Assembly (NCBI RefSeq): GCF_001700435.1 | Contig: NZ_LYPC01000001.1 | Span: forward strand, 1-42,408 | Reading direction: 5' to 3' | DNA from: Paenibacillus pectinilyticus | GTDB lineage: Bacteria; Bacillota; Bacilli; Paenibacillales; NBRC-103111 | DNA length: 42,408 nucleotides | Shown: positions 1 through 8,401 of the stretch, piece by piece | Layout of the letters: each line of letters opens with the position of its first letter | How positions within the stretch are numbered: position 1 is the first letter of the stretch | Translations under genes and position numbers: made by a program | Notes under the pieces: model-generated | Databases searched by the model: none | The model's input: only the letters and a program-made list of their open reading frames with translations | What the model was told of the DNA's origin: nothing

Positions 1-61
1 TGGACTGACACCTCTTAGTCATAGTTAAGATTATTATTACTGCTACACTAAGAGACGTCCA
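1..61. repeat. Imperfect inverted repeat at the window edge
   Basis: Two arm pairs can be read: TGGAC (1-5) with GTCCA (57-61), and CTCTTAGT (12-19) with ACTAAGAG (47-54), separated by an uneven internal loop. The inner loop is A/T rich. No gene is seen here. It lies just before the 51-bp tandem array. Whether it extends left cannot be judged because the window starts here. Confidence 0.5.
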
Positions 62-82
62 CTATTAATTCTAAGAGCATTC

Positions 83-353
83 TTCGACTTATTCCCTTGC
101 GCAGACCTCGGTTATCTCCTGTATGTCGATTTCTTTGACTTATTCCCCTGCGCAGAGCTCGGTTATCTCCTGTATGTCGATTTCTTCGACTTATTCCCTT
201 GCGCATGCCTCGGCTCTCTCCTGTATGTCGATTTCTTCGACTTATTCCCTTGTACAGACCTCGGTTATCTCCTATACGTCGATTTCGTCGACTTATTCTC
301 TTGTGCAGACCTCGGTTATCTCCTGTATGTCGATTTCTTCGACTTATTCGCAG
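83..353. repeat. Tandem array A, 51-bp unit, about 5.3 copies
   Basis: Copies start at 83, 134, 185, 236, 287 and (partial) 338, exactly 51 bp apart. Each begins with TTCGACTTATTCCCTTGCGC or a close variant and ends with TGTATGTCGATTTC. Copies differ by a few point changes, so the array is not freshly expanded. The unit junction forms the palindrome GTCGA-TTTCT-TCGAC. Because 51 is a multiple of three, a plus-strand frame stays open and reads as a 17-residue repeat, but it has no convincing ribosome site. I regard it as non-coding. Confidence 0.85.
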
Positions 354-382
354 CCTTGTTTTCTGCTCGAGTTAGTCAGGCT

Positions 383-756
383 ATATTACTGCTGCAACGC
401 CCGGTTCTACTTGAGTTAATCCGATTTTCCGACTATCTCACCTCTGCGACGCCCGATTCTACTTGAGTTAATCCGATTTTCCGACTATCTCACCGCTGCG
501 AGGTCCGATTCCGCTTGAGTTAATCCGATTTTCCGACTATCTCACTGCTGCAGACCCGATTCTACTTGAGTTAATCGGATTTTCCGACTATCTTACTGCT
601 TCGAGACCCGGTTCCACTTGAATTAATCGGATTTTCCGACTATCTTACTGCTGCGAGGCCCGGTTCCGCTTGAGATAATCGGATTTTCCGACTATCTCAC
701 CGCTGCGGGGCAAGGTTCCTCTCGATAGAGTCGGATTTTCCGACTATCCCTCATTT
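383..756. repeat. Tandem array B, 52-bp unit, about 6.5 copies
   Basis: Copies of a 52-bp unit begin at 422, 474, 526, 577, 629, 681 and (partial) 733; one copy is 51 bp. Each contains GATTTTCCGACTATCT, CTGCGAGGCCCG and CTTGAGTTAATC or variants. From about 570 onward the unit carries the palindrome TCGGA-TTT-TCCGA; the first three copies have TCCGA on the left, which breaks one pair. The unit aligns with the 51-bp unit of array A, so the two arrays share an origin. The stretch 1-784 contains no gene I can support. Confidence 0.85.
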
Positions 757-784
757 AAAAGGAGTAAGCCGCGCTTATCCCCAA

Positions 785-823
785 AAATAAAAAAAGCGAC
801 CACTCCCTCACAGGAATGATCGC
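785..823 (-). terminator. Rho-independent terminator of the GH42 gene
   Basis: On the minus strand the stem GCGATCATTCC pairs with GGAGTGGTCGC (two G-U pairs), with a six-base loop and a run of seven T. It lies 28 bases after the stop codon of the beta-galactosidase gene and would also shield the repeat arrays from read-through. Confidence 0.85.
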
Positions 824-850
824 CTTTCATTATCTTAAAGCAAGCTTCGA

Positions 851-2917
851 TTATCCGTGGGATGCCGCGCGCTTTAATAGTGCAATCCCATTCACCGGCA
901 GATCGATTTCTCCTCTTACCGCTTCATTCGTCTCCAAGTGGGTGTAGCTTCTGTCGTCAAGAGAAACGCGTTCCGCTTGTCCACTGAAATTCATGATAAA
1001 CACATAATCAGATGAACCATCCGTACGCACCTGAGCGGTTACTCCCTGTGGGAGGTCCGTATTCATCGCTCTAACTACGCCAGTTTGCTCAATGATTTTC
1101 GTATAAAATGCCTGCAGAAAATCTGCCTTCAATCTTGTCGCCATATGATAAGCTTTCCCTTGGCCAAAATGATTTGCCGTCAGTGCCGGTTGCCCTGCAT
1201 AAAAGCTGTCCGTATAGACACCCAGCACCTCTGCGCCTTCGGTATGGATCATTTCACAGATCTCATGCGACTCGAAGGTCCCTGTCAACCCGAGTTGGTT
1301 ATCAGGCGACATCGATAAGCCATTGCGGTCGTAATCATATAATCCCTCAATCTCTTCTGCCCAAATACCAAGCGTTTTCCGAAGTGGTCCTGGGAAGCCA
1401 CCCAAATGGCATAAGTCATGTTCGTTAACAATGCCTGACCAATAGGTCGTTACCAGCGTTCCACCTTGCGCTACAAAGGTTTCGAGTTTACGCCCCGTTT
1501 CCTCTCGGCAAAGATATAACATAGGCGCAACAATGAGCTTATATGCAGATAGATCATCCTCTGATCCAATCACGTCTACCGCGACACCTTGCTCCCAAAA
1601 TGCTTGGTGATGAGCAAGAACGGTTTCCTCATAATGAATGCCCATATTGCGCGGACCTTGGGCGTCTTTCACGGCCCAGCGGTTATCCCAATCAAACAAA
1701 ATCGCTGTTTCCACAGGCGTGGTTGTGCCAACCACTTCGGAGATCGTCGATAAAGTCTGACCCAATTCTGCTACATCCTTAAACACACGTGTATGCTCAT
1801 GCCCCGCATGGTCAACGACGGCACCATGGAACTTCTCACTGGATCCTCTGCTTTTACGCCATTGGAAATATTGCACAGAATCCGACCCATGCGCGATAGC
1901 TTGAAGGGAAGACAGTCTATGCATGCCTGGCTGTTTCAGCTTGCTAATTGGCTGCCAGTTCGTAAGGCTTGGCGTACATTCCATAAGTAGGAATGGCTTC
2001 TGTTTCAGTGAACGGAACAAATCATGATAAAAGGCAATGGTGGCTCCTAACTTACTGTCCTCCTTAGTATCATGCCAAGTCGGATAAGCATCCCACGAAA
2101 TAACGTCCAATATATCAGCAAACTTGCGGTAGTCTAAACTTTCAATTAAGTGCATATTGGTCGTGACTGGAAGATTTGGATTCGCTCCGCGAACCGCATC
2201 GATCTCATGTTTGCAGAAATCGATCGTCTGATCTGTAACAAATCGGTGCCAATCCAGGTTATGCCCGTGCACCATAGTCTCACCATGTGGTGCAGGTGAT
2301 TCTACCTGATTCCAATCTGTATAGGTATGCGCCCAGAATGAGGTCCACCACGCTGCGTTGAGAGCATCCAGCGAACCGTACTTCTTCTGCAGCCACGTTC
2401 GAAAAGCATCTTGGCAGTAGTCGCAATGGCAATCCCCGCCAAATTCATTAGAAATATGCCAGCCGACAACTGCTGGATGCTGACCATAGCGTTCGGCAAG
2501 CTTGTTATTCATAATCGCTGTCTTCTCTCGATAGAGTGGGCTCGTGTAGCAATGATTGTGCCTGAGTCCATGCAGATTGCGTACGCGGTTCGCCCCCACC
2601 CTTCTAACCTCAGGATAGCGTTCAGACATCCATGCAGGGCGCGCTCCACTTGGTGTTGCCAGCCATGCATAAATACCATTCTCAGCAAATGTATCTAATA
2701 ATCGATCCATCCACTCAAAAGTAAAGGTCCCTTCTACTGGCTCCAAAGCAGCCCAGGCAAATATACCAATTGCCATGACATTACAGCCAGCCAGTTTCAT
2801 GAGTCGAATGTCTTCCTTCAGAACTTCTGGGCTGTGAAGCCACTGGTCTGGATTATAATCAGCGCCGTGCATCAAGACGGGCAGTTTATTGCTAATTGGA
2901 TTAAATTTATGTGTCAT
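851..2917 (-). CDS. Beta-galactosidase, GH42 family
   Basis: A 688-residue cytoplasmic glycoside hydrolase of family 42, which removes terminal beta-galactose from oligosaccharides. The N-terminal barrel starts with GADYNPDQW. The acid/base glutamate is E158 in SNEFGGD and the nucleophile is E313 in LLMECTPS, a spacing close to that of characterised GH42 enzymes. A CxCxxC cluster follows the acid/base, the family's metal site. The trimerisation and C-terminal beta domains appear complete. The frame extends upstream to 3061, but the ATG at 2917 is preferred: it is preceded by TAGGACG and GGGGAG and the protein then starts just before the barrel. No signal peptide, so the substrate must be imported, consistent with the sugar transporter downstream of the divergent AraC gene. 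The substrate could be galacto-oligosaccharides rather than lactose. Confidence 0.93.
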   Translation of the reverse strand: MTHKFNPISNKLPVLMHGADYNPDQWLHSPEVLKEDIRLMKLAGCNVMAIGIFAWAALEPVEGTFTFEWMDRLLDTFAENGIYAWLATPSGARPAWMSERYPEVRRVGANRVRNLHGLRHNHCYTSPLYREKTAIMNNKLAERYGQHPAVVGWHISNEFGGDCHCDYCQDAFRTWLQKKYGSLDALNAAWWTSFWAHTYTDWNQVESPAPHGETMVHGHNLDWHRFVTDQTIDFCKHEIDAVRGANPNLPVTTNMHLIESLDYRKFADILDVISWDAYPTWHDTKEDSKLGATIAFYHDLFRSLKQKPFLLMECTPSLTNWQPISKLKQPGMHRLSSLQAIAHGSDSVQYFQWRKSRGSSEKFHGAVVDHAGHEHTRVFKDVAELGQTLSTISEVVGTTTPVETAILFDWDNRWAVKDAQGPRNMGIHYEETVLAHHQAFWEQGVAVDVIGSEDDLSAYKLIVAPMLYLCREETGRKLETFVAQGGTLVTTYWSGIVNEHDLCHLGGFPGPLRKTLGIWAEEIEGLYDYDRNGLSMSPDNQLGLTGTFESHEICEMIHTEGAEVLGVYTDSFYAGQPALTANHFGQGKAYHMATRLKADFLQAFYTKIIEQTGVVRAMNTDLPQGVTAQVRTDGSSDYVFIMNFSGQAERVSLDDRSYTHLETNEAVRGEIDLPVNGIALLKRAASHG

Positions 2918-2947
2918 CGTCCTACCATCTCCCCATATCAAAAATCG

Positions 2948-2963
2948 TCGTATTCTCGTATTC
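2948..2963. repeat. Direct repeat TCGTATTC x2 in the bga/araC intergenic region
   Basis: Two perfect, adjacent copies of TCGTATTC (2948-2955, 2956-2963) sit between the divergent GH42 and AraC genes, just upstream of the AraC -35 box. AraC-type regulators often bind direct repeats, so this may be an operator, but the repeat is short and could be chance. Confidence 0.3.
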
Positions 2964-2966
2964 ATT

Positions 2967-2995
2967 TTGATTATAGGACAATCAGGGGCTATACT
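2967..2995 (+). promoter_or_regulatory. Promoter of the AraC regulator gene
   Basis: TTGATT (2967-2972) and TATACT (2990-2995) are separated by exactly 17 bases, a good vegetative sigma-A match. Transcription would start near 3002, about 50 bases before the AraC start codon. On the opposite strand the same bases contain TATAAT (2971-2976), a possible -10 for the GH42 gene without a convincing -35, so the divergent promoters may overlap. Confidence 0.75.
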
Positions 2996-3051
2996 AGTAG
3001 AACAGAAGAAATAAAAAATCGTACAATATGAATATTGGTGGAGATAATCGT

Positions 3052-3882
3052 ATGATGCCATTCCTATTAGCTGAATTTGCGATGTTTGAGAATATACTGC
3101 CTCTCTACGTGTATTGTATTGGCAGTCATGAGCAGAAACATCTTCTTAGACCAGACGGGTATCCAGCCCATCAGCTCTTCTTATGTCGAAGCGGCATGGG
3201 TATTTTCCGCATTGTTGGCAGTTCAGATTTGGTGATGACGCCCGGAACTATGCTCATTCTGCCAGCAGGCGTGCCTCATGAATATTTTCCTGATCAAAGC
3301 GAGGATGCTTGGGAACTAGGCTTTGTGGCTTTTAGCGGCTCCGCATCCGATGCTATTCTCGCACATCTCGGAAACCGCACACCTACGCTATTGAAAAAAA
3401 ATCAGTTTCATAAACATTGGAACAAACTAGAATCCTTATGGCAGCTTATCAACTTGAACAGAGAAAACGGATTCTGGGAATCGTCTCGCAGTATGTACGA
3501 CATGCTGCTTTCTGTCCTTGAAGAACAGACCCAGCAAGAAGTTAAGCAGCGAATTAAACCAATCGGGCAGCCTAATACAGCCCTTCAAGAAGCGATCAAG
3601 CTGATCCATGATCACTATAACGAACGTTTACATTTATCCAACTTGGCAAGAGCCGTCGGTTACTCCGTACAACATTTTCATCGATTGTTTGTAAGCATAT
3701 ATGGCGTTACACCCATGCTGTATATTCAACAGATCCGAATGCGAAGATCCATCCAACTTTTTCATGAGAATCCAAGTATGACGGTTGAACAAGTCGCACA
3801 GCAGCTCGGTATGGAGACAAGTTACTTCATACGCATTTTTAAGCGAACCTATGGTCAGACGCCTAAGCAATTTATGAAATAG
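3052..3882 (+). CDS. AraC-family transcriptional regulator beside the GH42 gene
   Basis: A 276-residue AraC/XylS-type regulator. The N-terminal half is a cupin-like sugar-sensing domain (APGVPHEYFP-type motif near residue 75). The C-terminal hundred residues contain two helix-turn-helix motifs, with the signature VEQVAQQLGMETSYFIRIFK and the end GQTPKQFMK. The start at 3052 follows GGTGGAG with an eight-base spacer; an earlier ATG at 3028 lacks a ribosome site. It is transcribed away from the beta-galactosidase gene, so it most likely activates that gene in response to a galactoside (inference). It converges on the response-regulator gene with only 38 bases between stop codons. Confidence 0.9.
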   Translation: MMPFLLAEFAMFENILPLYVYCIGSHEQKHLLRPDGYPAHQLFLCRSGMGIFRIVGSSDLVMTPGTMLILPAGVPHEYFPDQSEDAWELGFVAFSGSASDAILAHLGNRTPTLLKKNQFHKHWNKLESLWQLINLNRENGFWESSRSMYDMLLSVLEEQTQQEVKQRIKPIGQPNTALQEAIKLIHDHYNERLHLSNLARAVGYSVQHFHRLFVSIYGVTPMLYIQQIRMRRSIQLFHENPSMTVEQVAQQLGMETSYFIRIFKRTYGQTPKQFMK

Positions 3883-3920
3883 TTGATTGAATCCAGTACC
3901 CACTTGCAATGTCCCTTACA

Positions 3921-4727
3921 CTACAAGAATTTGTTGCGATATTCGGTCGGTGTCATTCCATACTGCTTCTTAAAGCTCTCTCGGAAATGATCCTGATCGA
4001 CATACCCGATCCAGTCGCAGACCTCGTAGATTTTAATGGCAGGATCCTTCAGCAGTCGTGCCGCTTCCTCCATACGAAGACGAATGATCGCATGATTGAT
4101 CGTCATTCCAGTGACTTCTTTAAAGAGCAGATTCAAATATTTATCGCTTAAACCGACTGAAGCAGACACATCGGATAGCGCCAATTCCTTCCGCATATAG
4201 GCTTCTTTCACATACTGGATCGCCTGCTCTACTAGCTTCTTCTTTTTCAAACTGCCCGACCATTCCGCGAGCGGCAGCGATTCCGACAAATTCGGAAGTT
4301 TGTCCTTCGCAGTTTGTTCCGTGAAAGCCACAGCCTGACGCTCTGCCCGTTCTTTGCGCAGTACCTCCACCGCATTCGCAAAAACGCTTTCAATCTCTCT
4401 CGGGTCGATTGGCTTCTGTACGTAATCTAGCACTTGCAGCTTAATGGCTTGCCTTGCATGCTCAAACTCATTCAATCCCGATAAAATAATACAGCGGATA
4501 TCCGGATTTCGAGCTCGTACGGCTTCTATTAACTCCAAGCCATTCATTTTGGGCATGCCAATATCGGTCAATAGAAGGTCCGGCTCCTCGTGCTCCAGCC
4601 AATCTAGGACTTCCTGACCATTCTCAACACCTCCCAACAAATGGATCCCCAAACCCTCCCAGTTGATGGCACGAACCAATGTTTCACGAACGATTTTCAC
4701 ATCTTCTGCAATCAGCAGCTTGAACAT
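3921..4727 (-). CDS. Response regulator, YesN/AraC type
   Basis: A 268-residue two-component response regulator. The receiver domain has the acidic pair E8/D9, phospho-acceptor D55 in LLLTDIGMP and the conserved lysine in DYVQKPID. A linker of about 60 residues leads to an AraC-type DNA-binding domain (LNLLFKEVTGMT, then DQDHFRESFKKQYGMTPTEY). The ATG at 4727 follows AAGGAGGGG; the frame extends slightly upstream but without a better start. It begins 20 bases after the histidine-kinase stop, so the two are co-transcribed. YesN-like regulators of this family usually activate neighbouring carbohydrate-uptake genes. Confidence 0.93.
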   Translation of the reverse strand: MFKLLIAEDVKIVRETLVRAINWEGLGIHLLGGVENGQEVLDWLEHEEPDLLLTDIGMPKMNGLELIEAVRARNPDIRCIILSGLNEFEHARQAIKLQVLDYVQKPIDPREIESVFANAVEVLRKERAERQAVAFTEQTAKDKLPNLSESLPLAEWSGSLKKKKLVEQAIQYVKEAYMRKELALSDVSASVGLSDKYLNLLFKEVTGMTINHAIIRLRMEEAARLLKDPAIKIYEVCDWIGYVDQDHFRESFKKQYGMTPTEYRNKFL

Positions 4728-4747
4728 GCAATCCCCTCCTTCCTTCA

Positions 4748-6598
4748 TCACGGTTGTTCTGGATGGTACGGCATCACTACTTCAACGCAGGTTCCTGCTT
4801 CTACCGCTACATAGCGTAATCCATAGGATTCACCAACATGCAGTTGGATTCTCCGATGTACATTCATCGTTCCGTACCCGCTTCCTATGCTGCTATGCAT
4901 CATACCACTATGCTTCATGTTGGTATCACGCTCAGGCTGCTCTTGTAGCATTCGGTTCATTGTATTCGCATCGCAGCCTCGCCCATTATCCTCGACGCGC
5001 AACACAAGATTATCCCGCTTAACGCGAGCTGTTATCGTAATCCGGCAGCCGGTATGGCGATCGGCAAACCCATGAATGATCGCATTTTCAGCTAGCGGCT
5101 GTAAAATCAGATGCACGATATTGGCGGAAAGCAGCTCATCCGATACTAGTATGTCGACCGTCAGATCATCCATCATCATCTTTTGAATGTGGAGATAGGC
5201 TTCGACCTGTTTGACTTCGCCTTCTAATGAAATCCAGGTATATCCGCGATTCAATCCGTAACGAAATACATTCGCAAGGGAGCGAACAATCTCGCTCGTT
5301 TCCTGGTCTCCCGCCATAATGGCCCGGCAGTTAATTAAATCTAATGTGTTATATAAGAAATGGGGGTTGATCTGGGCATGCAGCAGCTCCAATTGCAGTT
5401 GTTGTCGCTCAATCTCCTCCGTAAAAGACTTCTCAATCAAACTATGCAGGGTGACGAGCATCGCAGCGAACTTCTGGTTCAGCTCATCCACTTCATAAAT
5501 GCCTGTATGTTGATAGGGAAGCGGCATTTTAAATTCCACGACTTCCGGACGCTGGATGGCACTAACCAGTCTAGTGATGGGAACGGTGACCCGCACCACG
5601 ATTCTTCGGAGCCAGAAGCCAGCAACCAATAAAGCGGCCAACGCTGTAGCAGCACCTAAGGCGGATATAGCGAAGGTGTATCGGCTGAAGTGGCTCTCCG
5701 GAACGACCGATAATAACTTCCAGCCGTTCTTTAGTGTTTCGAACATGACCCTGTGGTTCTCTCCGTCAATCCTTGTGAGGAGTGCTCCTTTTGTTCCTTT
5801 CAGTGAGCTCACATAGGGAAAATCGCCTGCATGTTCGAGAAATTCATAACGCTCGCTATAGATCACACGGTTCGTTTCATCGAGCAGCAGATGGTAGCCT
5901 TTCTCCATATGGGCATTGTCGAACATGCTCTTCAAACTCCGCGTATCCGCACCGATGATCACCGTTCCAAGACTGCGCCCATCCTTGAGACTCGTCTTTT
6001 TCCTTGCTGAGTAGATCATAGCAGCATTGATCGGATCTTTCTTTTGCCCCCACCAAACGTTCTGACTCTCCCCGCTGCTCAGTTTATGAAACCATTCTTG
6101 CCCCCGCAAATCGCCATTCTTGAAGATGCCCGTTATCGGATAGTAGTCATCTGGCGCCATTTGATAAAGCCCACTCCCCGGTTCTAGTGCAAGAGAGACC
6201 ACGTAAGATTGCTGTGCAACGTCAGGGGATTCAACGTCATTCAGAAGAGACAATAAGGATAAATTCTGCAGGTTTGTCTCCAGTGTGTAATAATTATCTG
6301 CTGCCTCAAAGGTTTCCTGATAGTTGGCCTCGAGCAGATTCTCAATGGATTGATTGCTTAATATAAAGGCCGCAACATTATTCATCGTATCGAACTGATA
6401 CTGAATATTCCTGTGCAAGAATTTCATCGACTGCTCCGCCATCTGGAGGGTATGGTCGTTCTGAACCCGAATGAGGATATAACTTGCCGCCGTTGTAAAT
6501 AGCGCGATGAAGGTGACAATTAGCACAAAAATCGGAAGACTGAGCCTAGAAAGTAATCCGGATTTGCTATTCCGTTTTCGTAATTGCATCGTCATCAT
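4748..6598 (-). CDS. Sensor histidine kinase, YesM type
   Basis: A 616-residue membrane kinase. A first transmembrane helix lies at about residues 19-45, an extracellular Cache-like sensor domain fills residues 46-300, and a second helix follows at about 305-330. A HAMP-like linker leads to the His_kinase domain with INPHFLYNTLD, in which H413 is the phosphorylation site, and to the ATPase domain with ENAIIHGF and EDNGRGC. The start at 6598 (the first ATG of ATG ATG ACG ATG) follows GGGGATTTAG; an ATG at 6616 has no ribosome site. It lies downstream of the solute-binding lipoprotein and upstream of the response regulator. The usual role is sensing extracellular sugar or a loaded binding protein. 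Confidence 0.92.
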   Translation of the reverse strand: MMTMQLRKRNSKSGLLSRLSLPIFVLIVTFIALFTTAASYILIRVQNDHTLQMAEQSMKFLHRNIQYQFDTMNNVAAFILSNQSIENLLEANYQETFEAADNYYTLETNLQNLSLLSLLNDVESPDVAQQSYVVSLALEPGSGLYQMAPDDYYPITGIFKNGDLRGQEWFHKLSSGESQNVWWGQKKDPINAAMIYSARKKTSLKDGRSLGTVIIGADTRSLKSMFDNAHMEKGYHLLLDETNRVIYSERYEFLEHAGDFPYVSSLKGTKGALLTRIDGENHRVMFETLKNGWKLLSVVPESHFSRYTFAISALGAATALAALLVAGFWLRRIVVRVTVPITRLVSAIQRPEVVEFKMPLPYQHTGIYEVDELNQKFAAMLVTLHSLIEKSFTEEIERQQLQLELLHAQINPHFLYNTLDLINCRAIMAGDQETSEIVRSLANVFRYGLNRGYTWISLEGEVKQVEAYLHIQKMMMDDLTVDILVSDELLSANIVHLILQPLAENAIIHGFADRHTGCRITITARVKRDNLVLRVEDNGRGCDANTMNRMLQEQPERDTNMKHSGMMHSSIGSGYGTMNVHRRIQLHVGESYGLRYVAVEAGTCVEVVMPYHPEQP

Positions 6599-6637
6599 CC
6601 TAAATCCCCATTCCATGTCAGTGACTGTTATGGCTAA

Positions 6638-6672
6638 AGCCCCGTCAACCGATGCTTATCGGTCGAGGGGCT
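6638..6672 (-). terminator. Intercistronic stem-loop between the lipoprotein and kinase genes
   Basis: AGCCCC..ACCGAT (6638-6653) pairs with ATCGGT..GGGGCT (6658-6672), a stem of 12 paired positions with a small internal mismatch. Read on the minus strand it is followed only by TTT, so it is a weak or partial terminator. Such stems between a binding-protein gene and a kinase gene often lower downstream expression or protect upstream mRNA; here that is inference. Confidence 0.55.
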
Positions 6673-6717
6673 GCGCTTACTCTTCTAAGGCTTCTTCAAG
6701 CAGGCTAATCTTTCCTT

Positions 6718-8361
6718 CTACTTGCCTGATTTTTTCTTCAGGGATTCTTCAAGCTCAGTCAAAATTTTGGTACCGCCCTGCGACTTCCACTTCTCTGCAA
6801 ATTCGTCGAACTTCTTAATATCTGCGCCCATGATAATTTGCGTAAAGACAGAATCACGCATCGTGTTCAGCTCCACTAGCTTCGCGAGTTTGGTTGGTGA
6901 ATCCAGATAGTTGGAAGTATCGGTAATTTGGAACTTATTATTAATGGCAACATCCAGCGCTTGTGATTGACGGAGTGGCAGTGACTCTAAGTAACGAGGC
7001 CAGCCCTTCAATCCCGGAGCAAACAGATAGCTTTGAATGCCACGGAAGTTCCCGTTCTTATCTTGTTGGGTCTTAGGATCGATCAGATCCGTAACTACCC
7101 GCATCTTACCATTATCGATTTTGTAGTCTTCTCCTTCAATGCCCCATACGGTAAGCATCTGATTCTCTGGCGACAGTGAGTTTTCGATGATAGCCAGCAC
7201 TTTCTTCGGATCTTTCGTCTTGGCGCTGATAGCATGCATTTGACCGAAAGGAGCACCCGCAGGAGCAACAGCTTTGCCATCAGTACCCACCAGCGATTGG
7301 GTCAATGACAAGTATTTATAAGGTTGACTCGACTGATCAGCTAGCTTACCATCTGCTCCAAGTTGACCATTCTTCTTTAACTCGTTGGTTTCCACTTGCA
7401 TATCGTAATCATTCGGCGTGGACCACCAGCCCATCCAAGATAACAGCTTGCCGCTATACAGCTTCACACGCAGCTGCTCTTCCTTGATCGTCGCGAATTC
7501 TTTATCAATGAGCCCTTCTGCATACATTTTTTGCAGGTACAGTAAAGCTTCTCTCATCTTGGGATCGATGTCATAATTGCTAAATTTCCCATCCTTCTCG
7601 GTAAAATAACCTGGCGTGACGCCGAACGCACCGAAGATATGGTCAAACGAATTATTCGCATACTTCTGTTGACCAATCTGTGCCGTATAGCCTCCGAGCG
7701 GGATAACATCCGGTTTCTCGGCTTTGCTTTTTTTCAAGAGATTGTAGTATTCATCCAAAGTTTTCGGAACCTGAGCGCCCATGCCTTCAACGAAATCCTT
7801 ACGCAGTACAAGATTCCATCGATAACCAGATCCGGGTCCACCTTGGTAAGGTATACCGTAAATTTTACCATTTACTTTCGCCTGCTCGAAAACCTCTTTC
7901 GGCACTTCCTTGAGAATATTCGGTGTGTCTTTTTCATTAATCAGGGACGTAAGATCAGCGAAGGCGCCTTGCTGCGCATATTTTTGGAAATCGTCAGCGA
8001 AATCAATGCGTACCACATCGGGAATTTCACCGCTCGACATCTTCAAATTTAACTTTGTTTTGTACTGCTGAACATCAACCATTTCAGGTATGATCTTGAT
8101 ATTCAGCTTTTTCTCAACAGCCTGCTTAACAGCATCTTTCGATGGATCATAAGGCTTGGATATGTCCTGTGCTTTTAACATTTTCAGCTCGTAGGGCTCT
8201 TCTGTTTTCGGGGTTGCCGCTACGGTACTTGCTGAAGGCGAAGAAGAAGCTGTAGGTGACTCACTGGACTCATTGGATTTGCTGCACCCCGCAATCGTGA
8301 CTGTTCCGACTAAAATCGCGGCAAGCACGCCGTTCGACCATACTTTCACTTGATTTGACAT
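6718..8361 (-). CDS. Sugar ABC transporter solute-binding lipoprotein (LipO-like)
   Basis: A 547-residue extracytoplasmic solute-binding protein of family 1. The signal peptide ends in the lipobox TIAGCS, giving lipidated C26, followed by a Ser/Thr/Pro-rich tether (about residues 27-52). The mature part begins near ELKMLKAQDI and shows the layout of LipO/YtcQ-type proteins, longer than maltose-binding relatives. The ATG at 8361 lies eight bases after AGGAGG; a TTG just before it is possible. It follows the YtcP-like permease by about 40 bases and should deliver an oligosaccharide to the two permeases. No ATPase gene is present; such systems share the multi-sugar ATPase MsmX encoded elsewhere. 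Confidence 0.92.
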   Translation of the reverse strand: MSNQVKVWSNGVLAAILVGTVTIAGCSKSNESSESPTASSSPSASTVAATPKTEEPYELKMLKAQDISKPYDPSKDAVKQAVEKKLNIKIIPEMVDVQQYKTKLNLKMSSGEIPDVVRIDFADDFQKYAQQGAFADLTSLINEKDTPNILKEVPKEVFEQAKVNGKIYGIPYQGGPGSGYRWNLVLRKDFVEGMGAQVPKTLDEYYNLLKKSKAEKPDVIPLGGYTAQIGQQKYANNSFDHIFGAFGVTPGYFTEKDGKFSNYDIDPKMREALLYLQKMYAEGLIDKEFATIKEEQLRVKLYSGKLLSWMGWWSTPNDYDMQVETNELKKNGQLGADGKLADQSSQPYKYLSLTQSLVGTDGKAVAPAGAPFGQMHAISAKTKDPKKVLAIIENSLSPENQMLTVWGIEGEDYKIDNGKMRVVTDLIDPKTQQDKNGNFRGIQSYLFAPGLKGWPRYLESLPLRQSQALDVAINNKFQITDTSNYLDSPTKLAKLVELNTMRDSVFTQIIMGADIKKFDEFAEKWKSQGGTKILTELEESLKKKSGK

Positions 8362-8401
8362 CAAAACGACCTCCTTGAATGTTCTTGTTTATAGGTTCAC
8401 A

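Noticed and set aside
123..419. 98-codon plus-strand frame reading as a 17-residue repeat
   Set aside because: It arises because the 51-bp array unit is a multiple of three; there is no good ribosome site and the frame ends in the unrelated phase of array B.
83..756. CRISPR array
   Set aside because: Whole units repeat end to end with no unique spacers, and no cas gene is in the window.
2918..3061. Longer N-terminus for the GH42 protein (start at 3061)
   Set aside because: The extra residues have no family resemblance, overlap the AraC promoter and lack a ribosome site; ATG 2917 has one.
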